This document shows positions 1-13,142 of a stretch of 64,000 nt of DNA, piece after piece; the first letter of the stretch is position 1, and each line of letters opens with the position of its first letter. The notes beneath the pieces were generated by a model, which did no database searches, was not told where the DNA came from, and saw only the letters and a program-made list of their open reading frames with translations. This DNA is from Brugia malayi (taxonomy: Eukaryota; Nematoda; Chromadorea; Rhabditida; Onchocercidae): contig NW_025062479.1 in NCBI RefSeq assembly GCF_000002995.4, positions 3,431,721 to 3,495,720 on the forward strand, written 5' to 3'. The translations under genes were made by a program, and so were the position numbers.

Positions 1-2054
1 AAAGATGGAAAATGACGATGAAACTAGCATCCTTCTAGTGTTTACGGATGCATGTACTTTCACCCCGGTAGGTAAGCTTTTTCATTCATTTTAATATAGT
101 TTCAGTGCCTCTAACTTTATACAAATTTTCAATGATTGGGATTTCTTTCGGTAATTCAAGGAGGAAGTGAACTTGACACATCTACCGAATTGTACAGTCA
201 AATTTGTTTGTGTTCTGGATGAAGTTTTAACGGATGAGAATCAGATTGCTCGATTATGGGCCATTTCATGTATGTTTAAACGGTCATTGCGATTTTTTTA
301 TCTGGTTTATGTACGGCTTCTTCAACAACTATTTTCATACATAGGCATGAATGAGCGATTTGGATGTTCACACATTATGAATTATTGTCAACATTGTTCA
401 ATCGCTTGTGCTATGTTTTATCAGTATTATTATCTCCAAACAACACCCAAAAATATTATTTTAGTGCTGACGGAAGGCTTCAAGGAGGAATTTGATTTTG
501 AAGACAGTCGACCTTGGATGCCGTATTTCTTGTCCGATTACGATACCATAGACAGTTATAGTGATGCTCTTGCAAAAGATTTGTGTCCTGTACCAACATT
601 TTTGTTAAAATGTGGCTTTTTAAAAGCATATTTCAAGGTATAGTTTTGACTAAAAGATTTCCCTGATCTAAATTGCATCTTTCTGTCTGAAAATCGAAGC
701 AGTAATGTGTACCCGCTGCTGATTTTAATCGTCAAATTTTAGACGCTACCATCGGTAGACAGCGATGATTGGAACACAGTTATTGAAGTAATTGGTTTTA
801 TTCCCGTAAATTATTTGGCAAATATGCCAACCATTCGACATCATTTTCTTATCTCACAATTAAGTATGTTTTCCTACTGATTTTTACTTATCATCCCACG
901 AAGGTCTTGGAAGCTTTTCAAATTCATTCTCATTTCAGATAGTGAAGATTTTCTAAACTTGATGTGCTCCTCACTGCACTTAGAGGAAAGTGTAGCCATC
1001 TGTCGCTTGAATAAAAAATTATATGGCGCATTGTGCCATATTAGGTAATTTTTTGGACATTTTTTGTATTAACTTTTGAAGTAAATTACAAGAAATATCA
1101 GTATGTATCTGTTCCAGAATAAGTGGATCCTTGACATTATTACTTAATTTTGGATATCGAATTGTTTTAGTGCAAAGGAAGAAGATCCTTCAGTTTCTCG
1201 ACTTGTATTTGCATTATTCCCACCGGGTCCAATGCCAGTTTCCTGGTTGCCTTCATTCAGTACAATGTGCTCTCAGGTTGTTTCACGGATTTTGTTAAAT
1301 TTTCCCATAAAGAAAATTTTATTTTGTAACATCTCTTTTTTTGCGATGATGCGTAAGTGGAATTGTTGCTTTAATCGGTATATTTGGATAACATTGCAGA
1401 GCATTGTAGATGCTGGAAATGAAGAGCAGTTGTTCTGTATCAGGAATGATGGCCTTTCTAGACCTTCTTATTCTTCACTACAAAGAACATGTTGGTATGA
1501 GGTGCATGGGTTGCAAAGTGATATGCAGAAAATTGCTCGATTATTGAAGAAGATTCCCGACAGAACGTTCTTGTTTTATTCGGTACCAACAAATATCTTT
1601 ACAAATGTGTCATTTTGTTGAAACACTTCCTTATTCGTAATCGTCAATATTTGCCATTTTTATATATTTTCAGGAATTAAATAGGATACATGCTTACTGT
1701 TGTGCCAGCGGTGCTGAAGATGTTTTGGAAAAGATAATTCAGGTTTTGCATGAAGAGAGTTCTTCACAGTCACCACTGATTGTCAAACATTCCGTATACG
1801 CGAATGAAAAACTGAGGTAACCCTTACACTTCAATTTTTTTAATGGATTGTCCACTGATGAAGGAAAATTTAATTTATGAGGTGGAATGTTGAAATTAGC
1901 GGACGAAAAAACAATAATGTAGTAACTGGGTGTGATCAGCTGAAGTTCTATATTTCTTTACCTGCAAAGTTCAGTTATTTGAAATATTTTTGATGTTGTT
2001 CGGTTCAGGATGTACGGTCTGAAGAATTCAGCAGAAATTCCACCTTTGCAGTGA
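1..2054 (+). CDS. INTS14: Integrator complex subunit 14, 3' part (5' end outside window)
   Basis: Nuclear, non-catalytic subunit of Integrator (INTS10/13/14 arm), which acts in snRNA 3'-end formation and promoter-proximal termination. Exons seen: 1-67 (partial), 161-637, 743-863, 939-1044, 1171-1276, 1400-1582, 1674-1816 and 2009-2054; phases agree throughout and the stop is TGA 2052-2054. Peptides match the family in order: the VWA strand LLVFTDACT, then LKCGFLKAYFK, IEVIGFIPV, LHLEESVAICRL, FPPGPMPVSWL, VHGLQSDMQKIARLLKKIPD and ELNRI. These correspond to the VWA, beta-barrel and C-terminal helical parts of vertebrate INTS14. Exon 161-637 is open throughout; a 75-nt in-frame intron (270-344) inside it is possible and would remove residues with no counterpart in the family. 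Codon 1820 reads TAA if intron 1817-2008 is not spliced, so the short last exon is inferred. The first three exons are the least certain. Confidence 0.88.
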
Positions 2055-3128
2055 AACGTAATAAAGGTATATCGCACGGTGATATTTATGCTGTCGTTGT
2101 ACGTTAATAGTGTTTGCCATTGTGATTGTTAGATAATTTTTTCCCAAAGCAGCTTCGTCCTCTTTTATTTATTCATCTTTCTCTTTCTCTTTAAGAGATA
2201 CTATTTATTCGTATAACATTTGTATGGAAGAACTGTGCTTCAGGAAACTGCTGTATTTTTGTTGGTTTTGTTTCAGATATTTGTATTTCTTGGAAATTAA
2301 GGTTTGAAGTTTTATCAGGCGTCCAAGTGTATCTATTAAATTATAAAATATTCAACAAATGGAATGTTGTTATTTATTTGGTGTATTGTGCAATGTTTAA
2401 AATACCACTTGGCTCATGTTTAGATATTTGCAGTTATATTGTGTGTTTTGATGTGTTCTGACATTTTTTATGTATTTTTCTGAATGAAGTGTTAAATTAT
2501 TAAAGTTTTTACCTGAAACCTCATAGCTTTAATAAAATGAAACAGCGAAGATATATACTGAGATCTTTTTATACTCTCTGTTCGTATCACAGTGTATATG
2601 TATAAAATGCTTTCGAAATAATTATACTTCTTTATCAGTAAGGATTATTGTCAAGAATAAGAAAATTTGAATTTATTTTGACATATGTTTGGTCCGAGGT
2701 GGAAGTATGTCATAAAGTATAGAGTGGATTTGATGAAAAAACCACTAATTAGTATTTGGTTGTATTTTAAAAGAAAATAACTTGCATGTAATTTGGCAAG
2801 TTGAACGGTAGCTTTTTCTTTTTCAGGCATTTATTGGAAAAGAAAGGTTCCTGCAGTGAGAAGATAATGGGATTGTTGGTGAATTAATAAGTAATCAACA
2901 GATTAAGCAAAATCACATGCCACTTCATAATTCGTGTATTATCGAACCATTTTTTCGGACCCTTGATGTATGTTGTGTTTTCAAATTTGCATCATCGTTG
3001 CAAGCTGAGCGTTCTGGTTACTATCACTGTACGTAACACATGCATTTCAAATTTTAAAGGAATTTTCAGATGCTATCACAGCGGTTGTTACGAATACTTA
3101 GGATATTGAAAGGGTAATGTCCCATGGG
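2055..3128. other. Intergenic region INTS14 / apyrase
   Basis: No coding region is recognisable. AATAAA hexamers at 2060-2065 and 2531-2536 are candidate poly(A) signals for INTS14. A TTTTCAG acceptor ends at 3069, directly before an ATG that opens a 15-codon ORF ending at TAA, upstream of the apyrase start at 3129. This is consistent with a trans-splice site for the apyrase mRNA plus a short upstream ORF, but it is only inferred. Confidence 0.5.
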
Positions 3129-6100
3129 ATGTTGAAATTGTTTGTTGTTGCTGCACTTGTGGTTTTTGCTGTCATTCTACTGTTATTTTCTGTTTTACCG
3201 AATTCGACAGACGCAATTGGTAAAAAAATATATTAGTCGCTTACTTTTTTTTGTTTTGAAATTTTCGGATGCATTGGAGTCTTCTGAACTTCATTTGTTG
3301 CTAAGGAATTTAAATTTAATGTTCTTGAAGACTTTCTGTGTTTATCTTATTTTAGAGGATAAAAATCAAATAGAATGGAGTTATTCAATAGTAATAGATG
3401 CCGGTTCCACGGGATCTCGTCTTTTTCTTTACAAATACCGTTCTATAAATGATCAGGAATTAATCGATATAAAACCAGTTGTGGATAATTTATCGTTACG
3501 TCCTGTTGTGAAAAAGATCACTCCTGGATTATCTTCATTTCAAGATAAACCTGAGGATGCTGCCGGTGTTTCACATATTTTTTACTCTTTGCCATTTATT
3601 CTACATTAATACCGATAAGAAATAATCCTATTTCCAAATGTGCTTTCAAAATAATACATGAGATATTTTCTGAAGGAAATGCAAGTGAGTTTTCCAATTC
3701 CTTGCAACTTTTAATTGAAGAAATCATTTTAAATAAATATCTTTCATATATTTTCAGAATATATTAAGCCTCTTCTCGACTATGCAATTGAATTTATTCC
3801 GTTGAATAAGCATTCGTATACATCCCTCTTCATATTCGCGACAGCTGGAATGCGTCTTCTTCCCGTAGAGTAGTGAATTTAATTTTTTATAATGTGTATT
3901 AGAATGGCATAAAATCGTTACATCTGAAGATTTGTGGTCGGTCTTTTTGTACTATCTTCAATTTGTTGTGAGAGTTCTCGTAAATAATCAAGCTTGTCCC
4001 AATGTTTTGCAGTGCATTCTTTCAGAAAACAAAATGAAGTGTTACGAAATCTACACCGAAATCTGCCTTTTCAAACAAGCGTACAAATCATTCCAGACCA
4101 TATTAAAGTTATCGAAGGAAAATGGGAGGGTATTTATTTCTGGATTGCTGTGAATTATATCCTTGGGCGGTTAGTTGCTTTTTTTGGTTTTTCAGTTTTG
4201 GGAAGTCTTATCTGTTTATTATTAATTTAGTTGATGTACCCATGATCTTTTTATTCTTACAGGAATGAATCTATTTCAGGTTCACTCGTAATAGAACGGA
4301 ATCTTCGCGGCAGCCTACGGTGGGTATAATAGATATGGGTGGCGCATCGGTACAAATTGCTGTTGAGTTAAATTTAACAAGTGGCACTGGTGAATCTGTG
4401 GAAAGCGTCAACTTAAGCTGCAATGATAATGAACAGGCATACAGGTTTCTTCACGATTTTCTATTATATTCACTTACTTATTATAAAAGACCACTTACGA
4501 AAAATAACATATTTTAGTTACCGACTCTTTGTGACAACATTTCTTGGCTATGGCGTGAATGAAGCTCTTCGGAAATATGAACAAAAATTAAGCAACGACT
4601 TGGCTGTGGAAAATACTAACAAGTCTTTTGTACGAGATCCGTGCTTGCCAGTCAATTTGCTCAAAACAGTCAAAAATGAAGATGGTTCACAATTTAGTCG
4701 AAAGGTTAGTTTTTGTCTAGTTTGTATTCAGTTCCTCAAATTAATTAGATTAATGCAAAACTAACGGATCGTAAATTTTAAGTTATTATAACCAGACTCA
4801 CATTAATCGAAATAAGCAACGGTGACATTTAATACGTTTTGGCCAACGACAAATAAGGCTACAGTTTGTGGCACAAGATTTGACTGGTTTAACTATTTTT
4901 CTCGGTCATGGATGAATTTTCTCACAAGAGTAATTCAGATAATTGAAGAATTGGCAATCATTTGATGAGAAATCAGGTGAATATAACGGTGAAGGAGAAC
5001 TTCTTTGCCAATTTTCTTTAATTTTTGAAGCGTTGTTGCCCAAGTGGTGAATCTCTTCTTTCTGTTGACCAAATGTCAGTTTATAGCGTTGCCTTTCAAT
5101 CTCAGGTGTAATGGTTTCGTCGGGATTCAGAAAGTTGTGTTGGCAGTCGGCCTGTAAGGAGGGATCATTTTGGAGCATATTCAACTTTGAGAAGTGCTTT
5201 GGAGTTTTTTTTCGTCCAATCACTAATATATAGTCGTCGCCAGTTCGTATAATTTACTTTCCACCGCTTATTAATAGTCCGACTGAGAAACAACGGAGAC
5301 AGATTTTTTTTTTATTGTTTTCAGACATCTCGTGAAGAACTCATTATGATTTTTTCACATTTTGAATGCTTCAAATTTAAATGACCATTGAGTGGCGTGT
5401 GTTCTTTACTAATTTCCTGTGCAGTTGTGAAAGGATAAGTTTCGACGATTAGATTAATGTCAGTCAACTTTTGGCGATGAAAATTTTATTAACTTTTGAT
5501 AAAATTTCCTTCACGACTTTTACTACTCTCGTTAAATTGTTTGAAAAGGTGTGAATTGTACCATTCATGGGCCAAAACTGCTATTGATATTGAGTTTACC
5601 CTAGCTACTTTATAACCCGTGATAAACTTAAAGAAATCAGTCAAATTTGTTTTTTCTAATGTCATTCCTTCAGCCTAAAATAAATAGAAAATGAACAGAA
5701 ATAATAAGTCATTAGCAAAAGAATATAAAGCAGATATACATTAAAATGATATAATACAACTGCATTTTTTTAATGATGGTTCCTAATTTGAAACTCAAAT
5801 TCGGATGTTATAAATGCTGTTATTACTTTTGCACTTAATAGCGTTTTCTAATAGGATCCATCCTTATATATTTATACTAAATAGCGCAAAAGCTATTGCA
5901 CTCTATGCTTTATATTATTAGATTTACGGCAAAAGATTTCAATTTTTTAGGGTATAGGGGATTGGGATACTTGTATAAAGAATCTGGCGTCTTTATTAAC
6001 GGCAACAGTGGCGAATCCGAAATGTCAGATAGAGAAATGTTTATTTGGACTAGTTCGTTCCCCTTCGATTTCGCTATCAGAAATTGAACTATATGGCTTC

Positions 6101-7178
6101 AGTGAGTATTGGTTTTCACTGGAAAATGTCTTATTCATGGGTGGACAATATGATTTCAGTAAAACGGCATCGAGAGCACGTCAATTTTGTCATATGAAAT
6201 GGTCGACGATACAAGTTGGTATTATATTAATATAGTAAATTATAGAAATGTTTAATTTTTTATACCTTTCATACCGTCATTCTTAAACTTACGATTCATC
6301 AGCCATTAAAGCTTTTAGTATTCGGATTTCTCTCGCATGTCAGGCGTAATTTTAAACCTTTGGGATTTTTTTTAGTGCTATTGTGTCTGAAGCCTACCTT
6401 ATCATTTTTAGGAAAAGTTTTATGCTTTACTTACATTATCCAAATGGAAAGTGAATATATTGACATAGCTTTAGACACAGTATCGGAATAATGTCTATCC
6501 AAAAGCGGATGAAGATCGACTGCGATCACAGTGTTTTAAATCAGCTTGGATAACAGCTGTTCTTCATGAGGGCTTTTTGATTAGTAAAACTTACAATCGT
6601 TTCCGATCTGTTCTTGATGTCAATGGACAAGAAGCACACTGGGCATTAGGAGCTTTATTATATCATATGAGGTTTCACTTATTAATTTTAGCAATAATTC
6701 CTCATTGATTTCTGACCAGTTGCTGATGACTTTAAAACCGAGACTCTGTGAGTTTCAATAATTTTTGTAGTGAGGGGAAGGGTTTAAAATTATGTTGGAA
6801 ATGGTACAATTTGTAGAACCTGTTTCAAAGAATTTTATTTTATTTATTTATTTTTTTTTTTTGAAGGTCATGAGCTGTTTTTTAATTGACTAATTAGCTT
6901 ATTCATATAGCATACATTTCATCGTTGCTTTAAAGATTTATTGTTGCAGATATTTTCCACTTAGTGGAACTACGCATAAACCGCAACATCCTAATTATCA
7001 AATAGCTGGTCGCCGAATCCCCGCATACTGGATTATATCTCTAGTTTTACTTGTTGTTATTGCATTATGGGTGTTATATAAGGCTGGTAAGAAGCGAACC
7101 CTGCTGCGACGCGACCCATCCATGTGGGGATACATGACATTATTGTTATCGCAGGATCAGCTTTACATACAGCCTTAG
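3129..7178 (+). CDS. Golgi/lysosomal-type apyrase (ENTPD4/7, MIG-23 class)
   Basis: Nucleoside tri-/diphosphatase of the GDA1/CD39 family, predicted to act in the lumen of the secretory pathway, where it removes the UDP/GDP left after glycosyl transfer. Exons: 3129-3219, 3356-3565, 3758-3869, 4026-4169, 4280-4444, 4518-4704, 5951-6214, 6481-6671, 6950-7178; all phases agree, giving about 530 residues. All five apyrase conserved regions are visible: [33 protein letters not shown] with the catalytic Glu; [12 protein letters not shown]; and [13 protein letters not shown] followed by YFPL, the form typical of ENTPD4/7 rather than cell-surface CD39. A hydrophobic segment at residues 4-23 and one near the C-terminus ([19 protein letters not shown]) predict the two-anchor topology of ENTPD4 and C. 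elegans MIG-23. Intron 6 (4705-5950) holds a mariner fossil. The start is the first ATG followed by the membrane anchor; a 15-codon upstream ORF precedes it. Confidence 0.93.
4906..5600 (-). mobile_element. Degenerate mariner-family transposon inside an apyrase intron
   Basis: Read on the minus strand, broken frames give mariner transposase pieces in the expected order. About 5600-5340 gives the N-terminal helix-turn-helix part ([14 protein letters not shown], then [17 protein letters not shown]) with in-frame stops between. About 5260-5180 gives the region of the first catalytic Asp ([19 protein letters not shown]). About 5135-4920 gives [19 protein letters not shown] where intact elements have HHDNARPH, and [14 protein letters not shown] where they have PYSPDLAPSDYHLF. 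Stops, internal deletions and loss of the second-Asp motif show it is dead. GTTTTGGCC near 4838 and its inverted copy near 5572 might be remnants of terminal repeats, but this is weak. The element is antisense to its host gene and spliced out with the intron. Confidence 0.82.
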
Positions 7179-9053
7179 TTGTATTTCTTATTATGTAATC
7201 AGATATTTCCATTATTCCATTAGAATAGATATCTGTTAATTTTTCACTTCAGAATTGCATACCACGGATGGGAAAAATCAAGATTCTAGGCACGATAGCA
7301 AGTAATAACGAACGAAAAACAAATTTTTGGTTGTACTGGTTTCATCGCTTTTGATATTGTTTTCCTATCACATTTTTTCCAGTGTCTCTTCTGCAGAACA
7401 AATGTTGAAAATCTTTGATGTTTATAGTGCCAAATTTATTAGCTCATTTTTATGAACTGATATAATCCCAATATCATTGTATTAAAAAATAATTTAGGTG
7501 GTCATTGTTAGAAACTAAGTAATCTTTCATTATATTATAGTTACAACATTTTATCGTTCCTTCGCTTCAGGTTAGGAAATAAAATTCGACCTTTTTTCAC
7601 CAAATGATATTCAGCAGAAAAAAACAGTAGTTAACTTCTGTAATTTTAATTTTTTCTTTCAATAATGGGTTTAAGGTTATAGCTTCAGAGTATTGGCATA
7701 ATCTTTCCTTTTTCATTTCTCCAAAACTACCGCTGAAATGCTGGAAAAGGTGAAATTCTAAGAATTCACAAGATGAATAGAACTAGTTGGACATGTTGCA
7801 CAGCCCTGCCTTAGGAAAGGCATACGATTTAGACAGAATTGGCATTTCATAGTCATATGCTTACGAAAAAATCCTTTCACTACTTTTATTCTTCGGTCTA
7901 AGGGCTTCAAGGGAAATGTTCCGTAAGCTCATGACTTCACATACTATATGGTATAAAATACATGCTGAAATTCCCTTCACTTCACGCCCAATAAATTTAG
8001 TAACAACAAGATTTCTGCAGCGCACGGAACACTGATTGTTGTATTCTATTTTTTAGACATACAAGTTTACAATTAAGGTACTTCCAAGTTAAATTTTATT
8101 TCGTCCGTGAAGTATGTTATAATATATACAAGTGTTCAAGGATGCGAGGCGAGAAGCCAATGATAAATTGATGCAAAGGGCAGAATGGATATTGAATGGA
8201 TGTGGAAGAATAATGATGCCGCTCAAACTTCAAGATAAAAAAAGGAATGGATTTGACTATAAAAGAAGGAATCCTTAAGAAAGAAGGATTAATTTCAAGG
8301 TTGATGACAATGATCCATCTTTATCATGTTGGAAGTTTCGTGAGGTAAAGTAAATGGCGTTGTTTAGTAGGAATAAGCGACAGGATAATTTTAAATCGAA
8401 CTGTGAGTCAAGACTTCCCATCATTTCGGGAAAGGGACGCTCACTTGAAATATGAAACCTAGAAAAGAAAAGGAAGAAATGGCACTTGGAAAAAACAAAC
8501 AGCTAGTAGACCATTCACGCATTTTTCTGGCATACAAGGGAGATGGGTTTAAAAAAATTGCAGAGGAATCCATTATTTTTGTGGTTAAACTTGATCTATT
8601 TTAAGTGTTGAACAACCATGCTGTGGCAAAAAAGTGTTACTGAGAAAAACTGGAACACAACTAGCTTGATTTTGGTAGTTTTACCTACCTTAAAAGTGTG
8701 CTGCATTATGGATGAAAAGCGTGTCAAGGAGATTTGACTAGAATGTTAGTTTCAAGTTTTTTAATGGAGAGAAAGAGACGAACAGAATTCAGAGATATAA
8801 TGGTACATGAAAATCGATTCATCAACTTAGATGCTTGTGATTTAAGCTACATATGAAAGTGCTCAGAAATCTGATTTCAGTCTTCTGGAACTGATATTTT
8901 AAAAAATGATCTGATTTTTCATGTACCAAACAAAAAGCAACTCATGCAAATTACTGATGTGCCATGCACTCACTGAAATTCTGTTTTGAACTAACTTTGA
9001 GCCAAAAAAGAAGGTCTCCAAATTGGTCACTTTTATGAAAATATAGAACAATG
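7179..9053. other. Convergent intergenic region, apyrase / NDRG
   Basis: The 3' ends of the plus-strand apyrase and minus-strand NDRG gene face each other here. I see no ORF with recognisable homology, no RNA gene and no repeat beyond short T and A runs. Confidence 0.5.
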
Positions 9054-12000
9054 TCATTGAAAAACAGGTGCTGTTGATTGTGAAAGCGAAAAGCGTCGTG
9101 GACGATCTGCTTCTTCCATTGAGCTAAAAACGTTTGAAAACATATCTTCACTTTTTATAATCTGAAAATTTATTTCAGTCTTCTTCCTTCTAAATAATAT
9201 GGAAATTCTATAAACCTGCTTAGTGTGCGCTGTCTCTCCATCCCAGGAATGGCTACTCCAGATAACACACCACAACCTTTACATAATAAAATTAACGAAC
9301 GTGCCAGCTTTTCGGGCTAAAAATTCAAACTATTTTGAGAGGTACAGATCATTTAATTGCAAAATATTGAAAATATTGAAGTACAGTTTGCATCAAATTC
9401 CAACTCCTAAAGAGCTAACCGCTTCAGCCATCACATCACTAACGTTATCCACGACCAACAGTGTCGTTTTCCGCTTATTCATCGACTTATGTGTAGTGTA
9501 GACAGTATGTAAATGTGATGCCCGTGCACCAGTAACCAAGAGTGCATCCATGCTGTAAATGTTTCACTTACTAATGAAAATTATAAATTTGTTCTAGATG
9601 CAAGACTAATTTTTAATCAACAATCTGGATTAAATGTTGTGGTAAAAGTAATCTAAGTTTAAAAAAAATCTAAGTCTAGTTCTTAAATAGAAAGTTGAAA
9701 TAAATAAATAATTTGTAACAATCAAAAACCTGAATGGTGCAACATTCATTTTTTTTCGATAAACAAAGCCTCACATTTAGTGAATTTTGCCACTCATTCG
9801 ATGACAAAAATATAAACTAACTTATCCAACTTAGTGCCAATGAGAGATGATATGTCACTCCTTTTCGAAAAACTATAAAGATACTTGCTAAGATTCTTCG
9901 GATTCAAGCAGTTTTTCAGTTCTTCAATATATGCCTGCTTTTCTCGTTTGTCGGTCTAAAAAAGATATTAGCTGAAATTATTTCCGAACTATATGTGTTA
10001 ATGAAAACATGAATATCGCATTTCGCTCACTACATCGAAAACTCCTTGAAACTATAAACTTACAGATCCAAACTTGTGCATTGCAAGGTAGTCCCACGCA
10101 CCTTGTGACATGACACCTGACTCAAGCCGCATGTTGATGAGCTGTAACGATTAGGCACATAGCTCATAGTAAACAAATTATAAACAAAATAAACGAGAAT
10201 GGAAAGGTTCAAAGATCAAGTGCAAGCAATATATAAGCAAATATTGAAGGTGCATTGTATTATGAAGTCCTTTATAATAAGCTGGGATTTCCTTAAATTC
10301 GAAATAAATTCTAATTCTCAACAAACAAAAAATTGCACTTTTTGCACTGCTTATAAAAAGATAATTCCTACAACAAACTTTATCCTTGCAATATTCGATA
10401 ATTCCTGCAGTAGTTGAAGTACAATGCACCAGACAAATTCCCATAATTCGATTTGGAGAAGACATCTGTAAACTTTTGTTAGATTAGAGTATACATTGAT
10501 AGCAAATGTATATTAACAACACAACAACTAACCTAGCACCCATTTCTCATTAGAGCAAGAAGAGTGATAAAAAAAGCTAAACCTAGCGTTCATCTGAATA
10601 CAGCGCACTACGTTGAAAAAAGGATTGCGCAACAAAAAAAAAAAAAAAAATGCAAGCACATAACTCACAGCAAAACGACAAATAATATTTGCACCAGCTC
10701 CTTCACCAAATGCGATGCACGTTTTCACATCCAGTTTATCGAGTATACAAACAAGATCTTCGCCAAGCTGATCAAGCGTTGGAAAACTGGAAGTTTCCCA
10801 AATCAAAATGCGGAAATTAAAGTTTTCTCAAGCAACCTTACAGCAAGTGAACCAAAAATTCCGTTTCGAAGAAACGTTAATATAGGAATGTTTAAACAAG
10901 TTTTCAATTTCTTAAAATATGTGTGCAAGCTTTTCTAAATAGTAGAAATTTCATCATATCAACCAAATAATTTCTATACTTCAAGTCATATAAATAAAAC
11001 AGTAGAAGTGATTACTAACTCTCCCACAAAATCCAGTGCACTGTCTTCCTGACCAGGAATGCAAACATGCAAAAAAATTGACTTTGCTTTCACATCAGCC
11101 ATTGACGGATGGTTGCAAAAGCGCACAAAACTTTTATCTGTAAACGAAATTAAAAAATGACATAAACAAAAATAATTTGCGACTTCATACATAAACCCTA
11201 CAACAGGCACACTTATAAAAGTATAAATGTACGTGCAATTTCACTAAGAACGATGCGGTAAAATTTTTAGCACTATTCCGTAATGACGATGATAAGGAAT
11301 GTTTAGAAATTTAGAAATAACTGTCAAAATAACTAAACTGTGAAACTAAATGAAACAAACTGATAAAAAAGCAAATGACATCAAATGTCGCAGTCAATTC
11401 AAATGTGGAAGTTACAGCTCTTTGCTGATTAAAAACGAAAGAAAAAACGCTTTTCATTTTTGCCAGTTCATTATGATATAACCTCTAGATGACGATTCAT
11501 AAAAGCACAGTGTTCATTAGAAAATCTGGGAATGATCGAAATGGATAACTAAACTGTCAAGCTAAAAAATCTTAATGCAAAAGCTAGCTAGGTTGTCAAT
11601 AATTAGCATATTATCAATCACTGGAAATTGATTACTTCCAGAATTCTTCGAACGAATCTGACAATAATGTATGAAACAAAATATTGAAGCACAAAAATAA
11701 ACTAGAAAATTGCTCTGCTACTTTACTACTTCACTATTCCACCATTTTTACGTACAAAGCGATAAAAATTTATTTCGAAGATAACTAAATAAAATTAAAG
11801 GAACATACAATTTGTTCCCACGTCATGCACAGTCATGATGATAGTCTTGCCATTTCGATCATCTAGATTGCCTTGAACATACACGTGTATAAAGCCACAC
11901 TTCGTGGTTTGTATCGAAATCATCTATAAAATTAAAGTAACAAAGATATTAAAGTAACAAAGACAACAATAAGTACAAATTCTAAATACTAATTGTTTTT

Positions 12001-13142
12001 CAACAAAACGCTAAGAGAAAAATAGAATTGGATCTGTGAGGGACATATTTCGGATGAAAATTTGAAACTAACTCTAATATATTTGCATAATAGAAAATAG
12101 AGCAAGAAACTGCATATTTGCATAATAGAGAACGTAACAGAATATATTTAAACTGAAGAGAAAGTAAAAAAAGAATCATAAACGCGATTTCTAATTTCAG
12201 CTACGATTGATCTATTTGCCGAATATTACAGATCACTATAAATAGGAATATAAAATTATGTCTAATTTCTTGTTACAACTTATGCAACTACCAATTTTGA
12301 TCCATCTCTCACAGAAAACGAATTTTTATGGAAAAGTTCATGAGTAAAGTAATCGTTTCGTAGAGTATATAAACGGAACGAAGAAAGTAAGGAAGAAATT
12401 AAGAAGAAACTGAGTGTGTAATTATACATTATCAGTCATATTTATTTCTATTTCGGCAGGATATTCTGAATGAAAGTTCAGAATAATGTATGTAGGTAAG
12501 GTATTTCGAAAAAGGATTAAAATTTGAAGGACTGAAATCTTCGATAGCTACAATTTGTTAAAACTTAAAAAGTAATACCGTTCACAACAATCGAATATTG
12601 GTAAATAAATCCGGGAAACGAAATGGAAATGATAAATAAAAGAAAAAAAAAAACAGAATTAGATGACGACAGCTGTATCAACAAAAGCAATCGAAATTAC
12701 ATATTAAAACATGTGTGTTTGCGTCTGAGTGTGGGTATGCATTTATGTATGCATGTATGCTATGTGGGTACACGATTATTTTTTTTCAAGAGTTAGGGAC
12801 GAAATTCATATTTCTAATTGGAATTTTTCTTTTTGTTTTTTCATAAACAGCTGTCAAGTTCTAAAGATCTTGTACTAAAAGATTGATGACATAATTTGAT
12901 ATTTAAATAAGGTTAAATTAAATGAAAAAAAAAGATTGCCATTTTTTAGCTGATTTGCAGAAATTTTTCAAAGCCAAAAGAATTGAAAGATAAGCAATGT
13001 TTGCTTTATCTGGATAGCATTTACACTTAATTCCAGAATAACTTTCTTCACAATGTAAATTATTTGGAAGGGGGAAAGCAAATAAGTTACCTCTAATTCC
13101 TCGTACATCGTGCCACAAATCAGTTTGTTGCTTCCTAACACA
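9054..13142 (-). CDS. NDRG-family protein (alpha/beta-hydrolase fold, non-catalytic); 5' end not found
   Basis: Homologue of N-myc downstream-regulated genes, cytosolic proteins with a hydrolase fold that lack the catalytic triad and are linked to stress, trafficking and growth control. Exons in transcript order: 13142-13091, 11923-11809, 11137-11020, 10786-10669, 10465-10379, 10141-10064, 9955-9822, 9552-9420, 9316-9216, 9123-9054 (TGA 9056-9054); every phase agrees. Diagnostic peptides: TKCGFIHVYVQGN, VHDVGTNYKSFVRF, PGQEDSALDFVGDFPTLDQL, IAFGEGAGANIICRF, NPKNLSKYL, MDALLVTGARASHLHTVYTTH, LLVVDNVSDVM and CKGCGVLSGVAIPGMERQRT. At the nucleophile elbow the sequence is GEGAG, so the usual serine is absent as in other NDRGs. 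The C-terminus is short, with a Ser/Arg-rich stretch (RPRRFSLSQS) resembling the phosphorylated tail of vertebrate NDRGs. The most 5' exon (13142-13091) begins with the third base of a codon, so at least one coding exon lies further upstream, probably within the gene-poor region. Confidence 0.9.
12918..13090. other. Intron sequence of the NDRG gene
   Basis: A 105-codon minus-strand frame spans 12918-13235, but only 13091-13142 inside it is coding, and in a different frame. The rest is intronic and shows no conserved peptide. Confidence 0.4.

Noticed and set aside
10564..10938. 124-codon plus-strand frame
   Set aside because: It is antisense to NDRG exon 10786-10669 and flanking intron, includes a poly-A tract read as poly-lysine, and shows no family. 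The minus-strand reading is clearly the real one.
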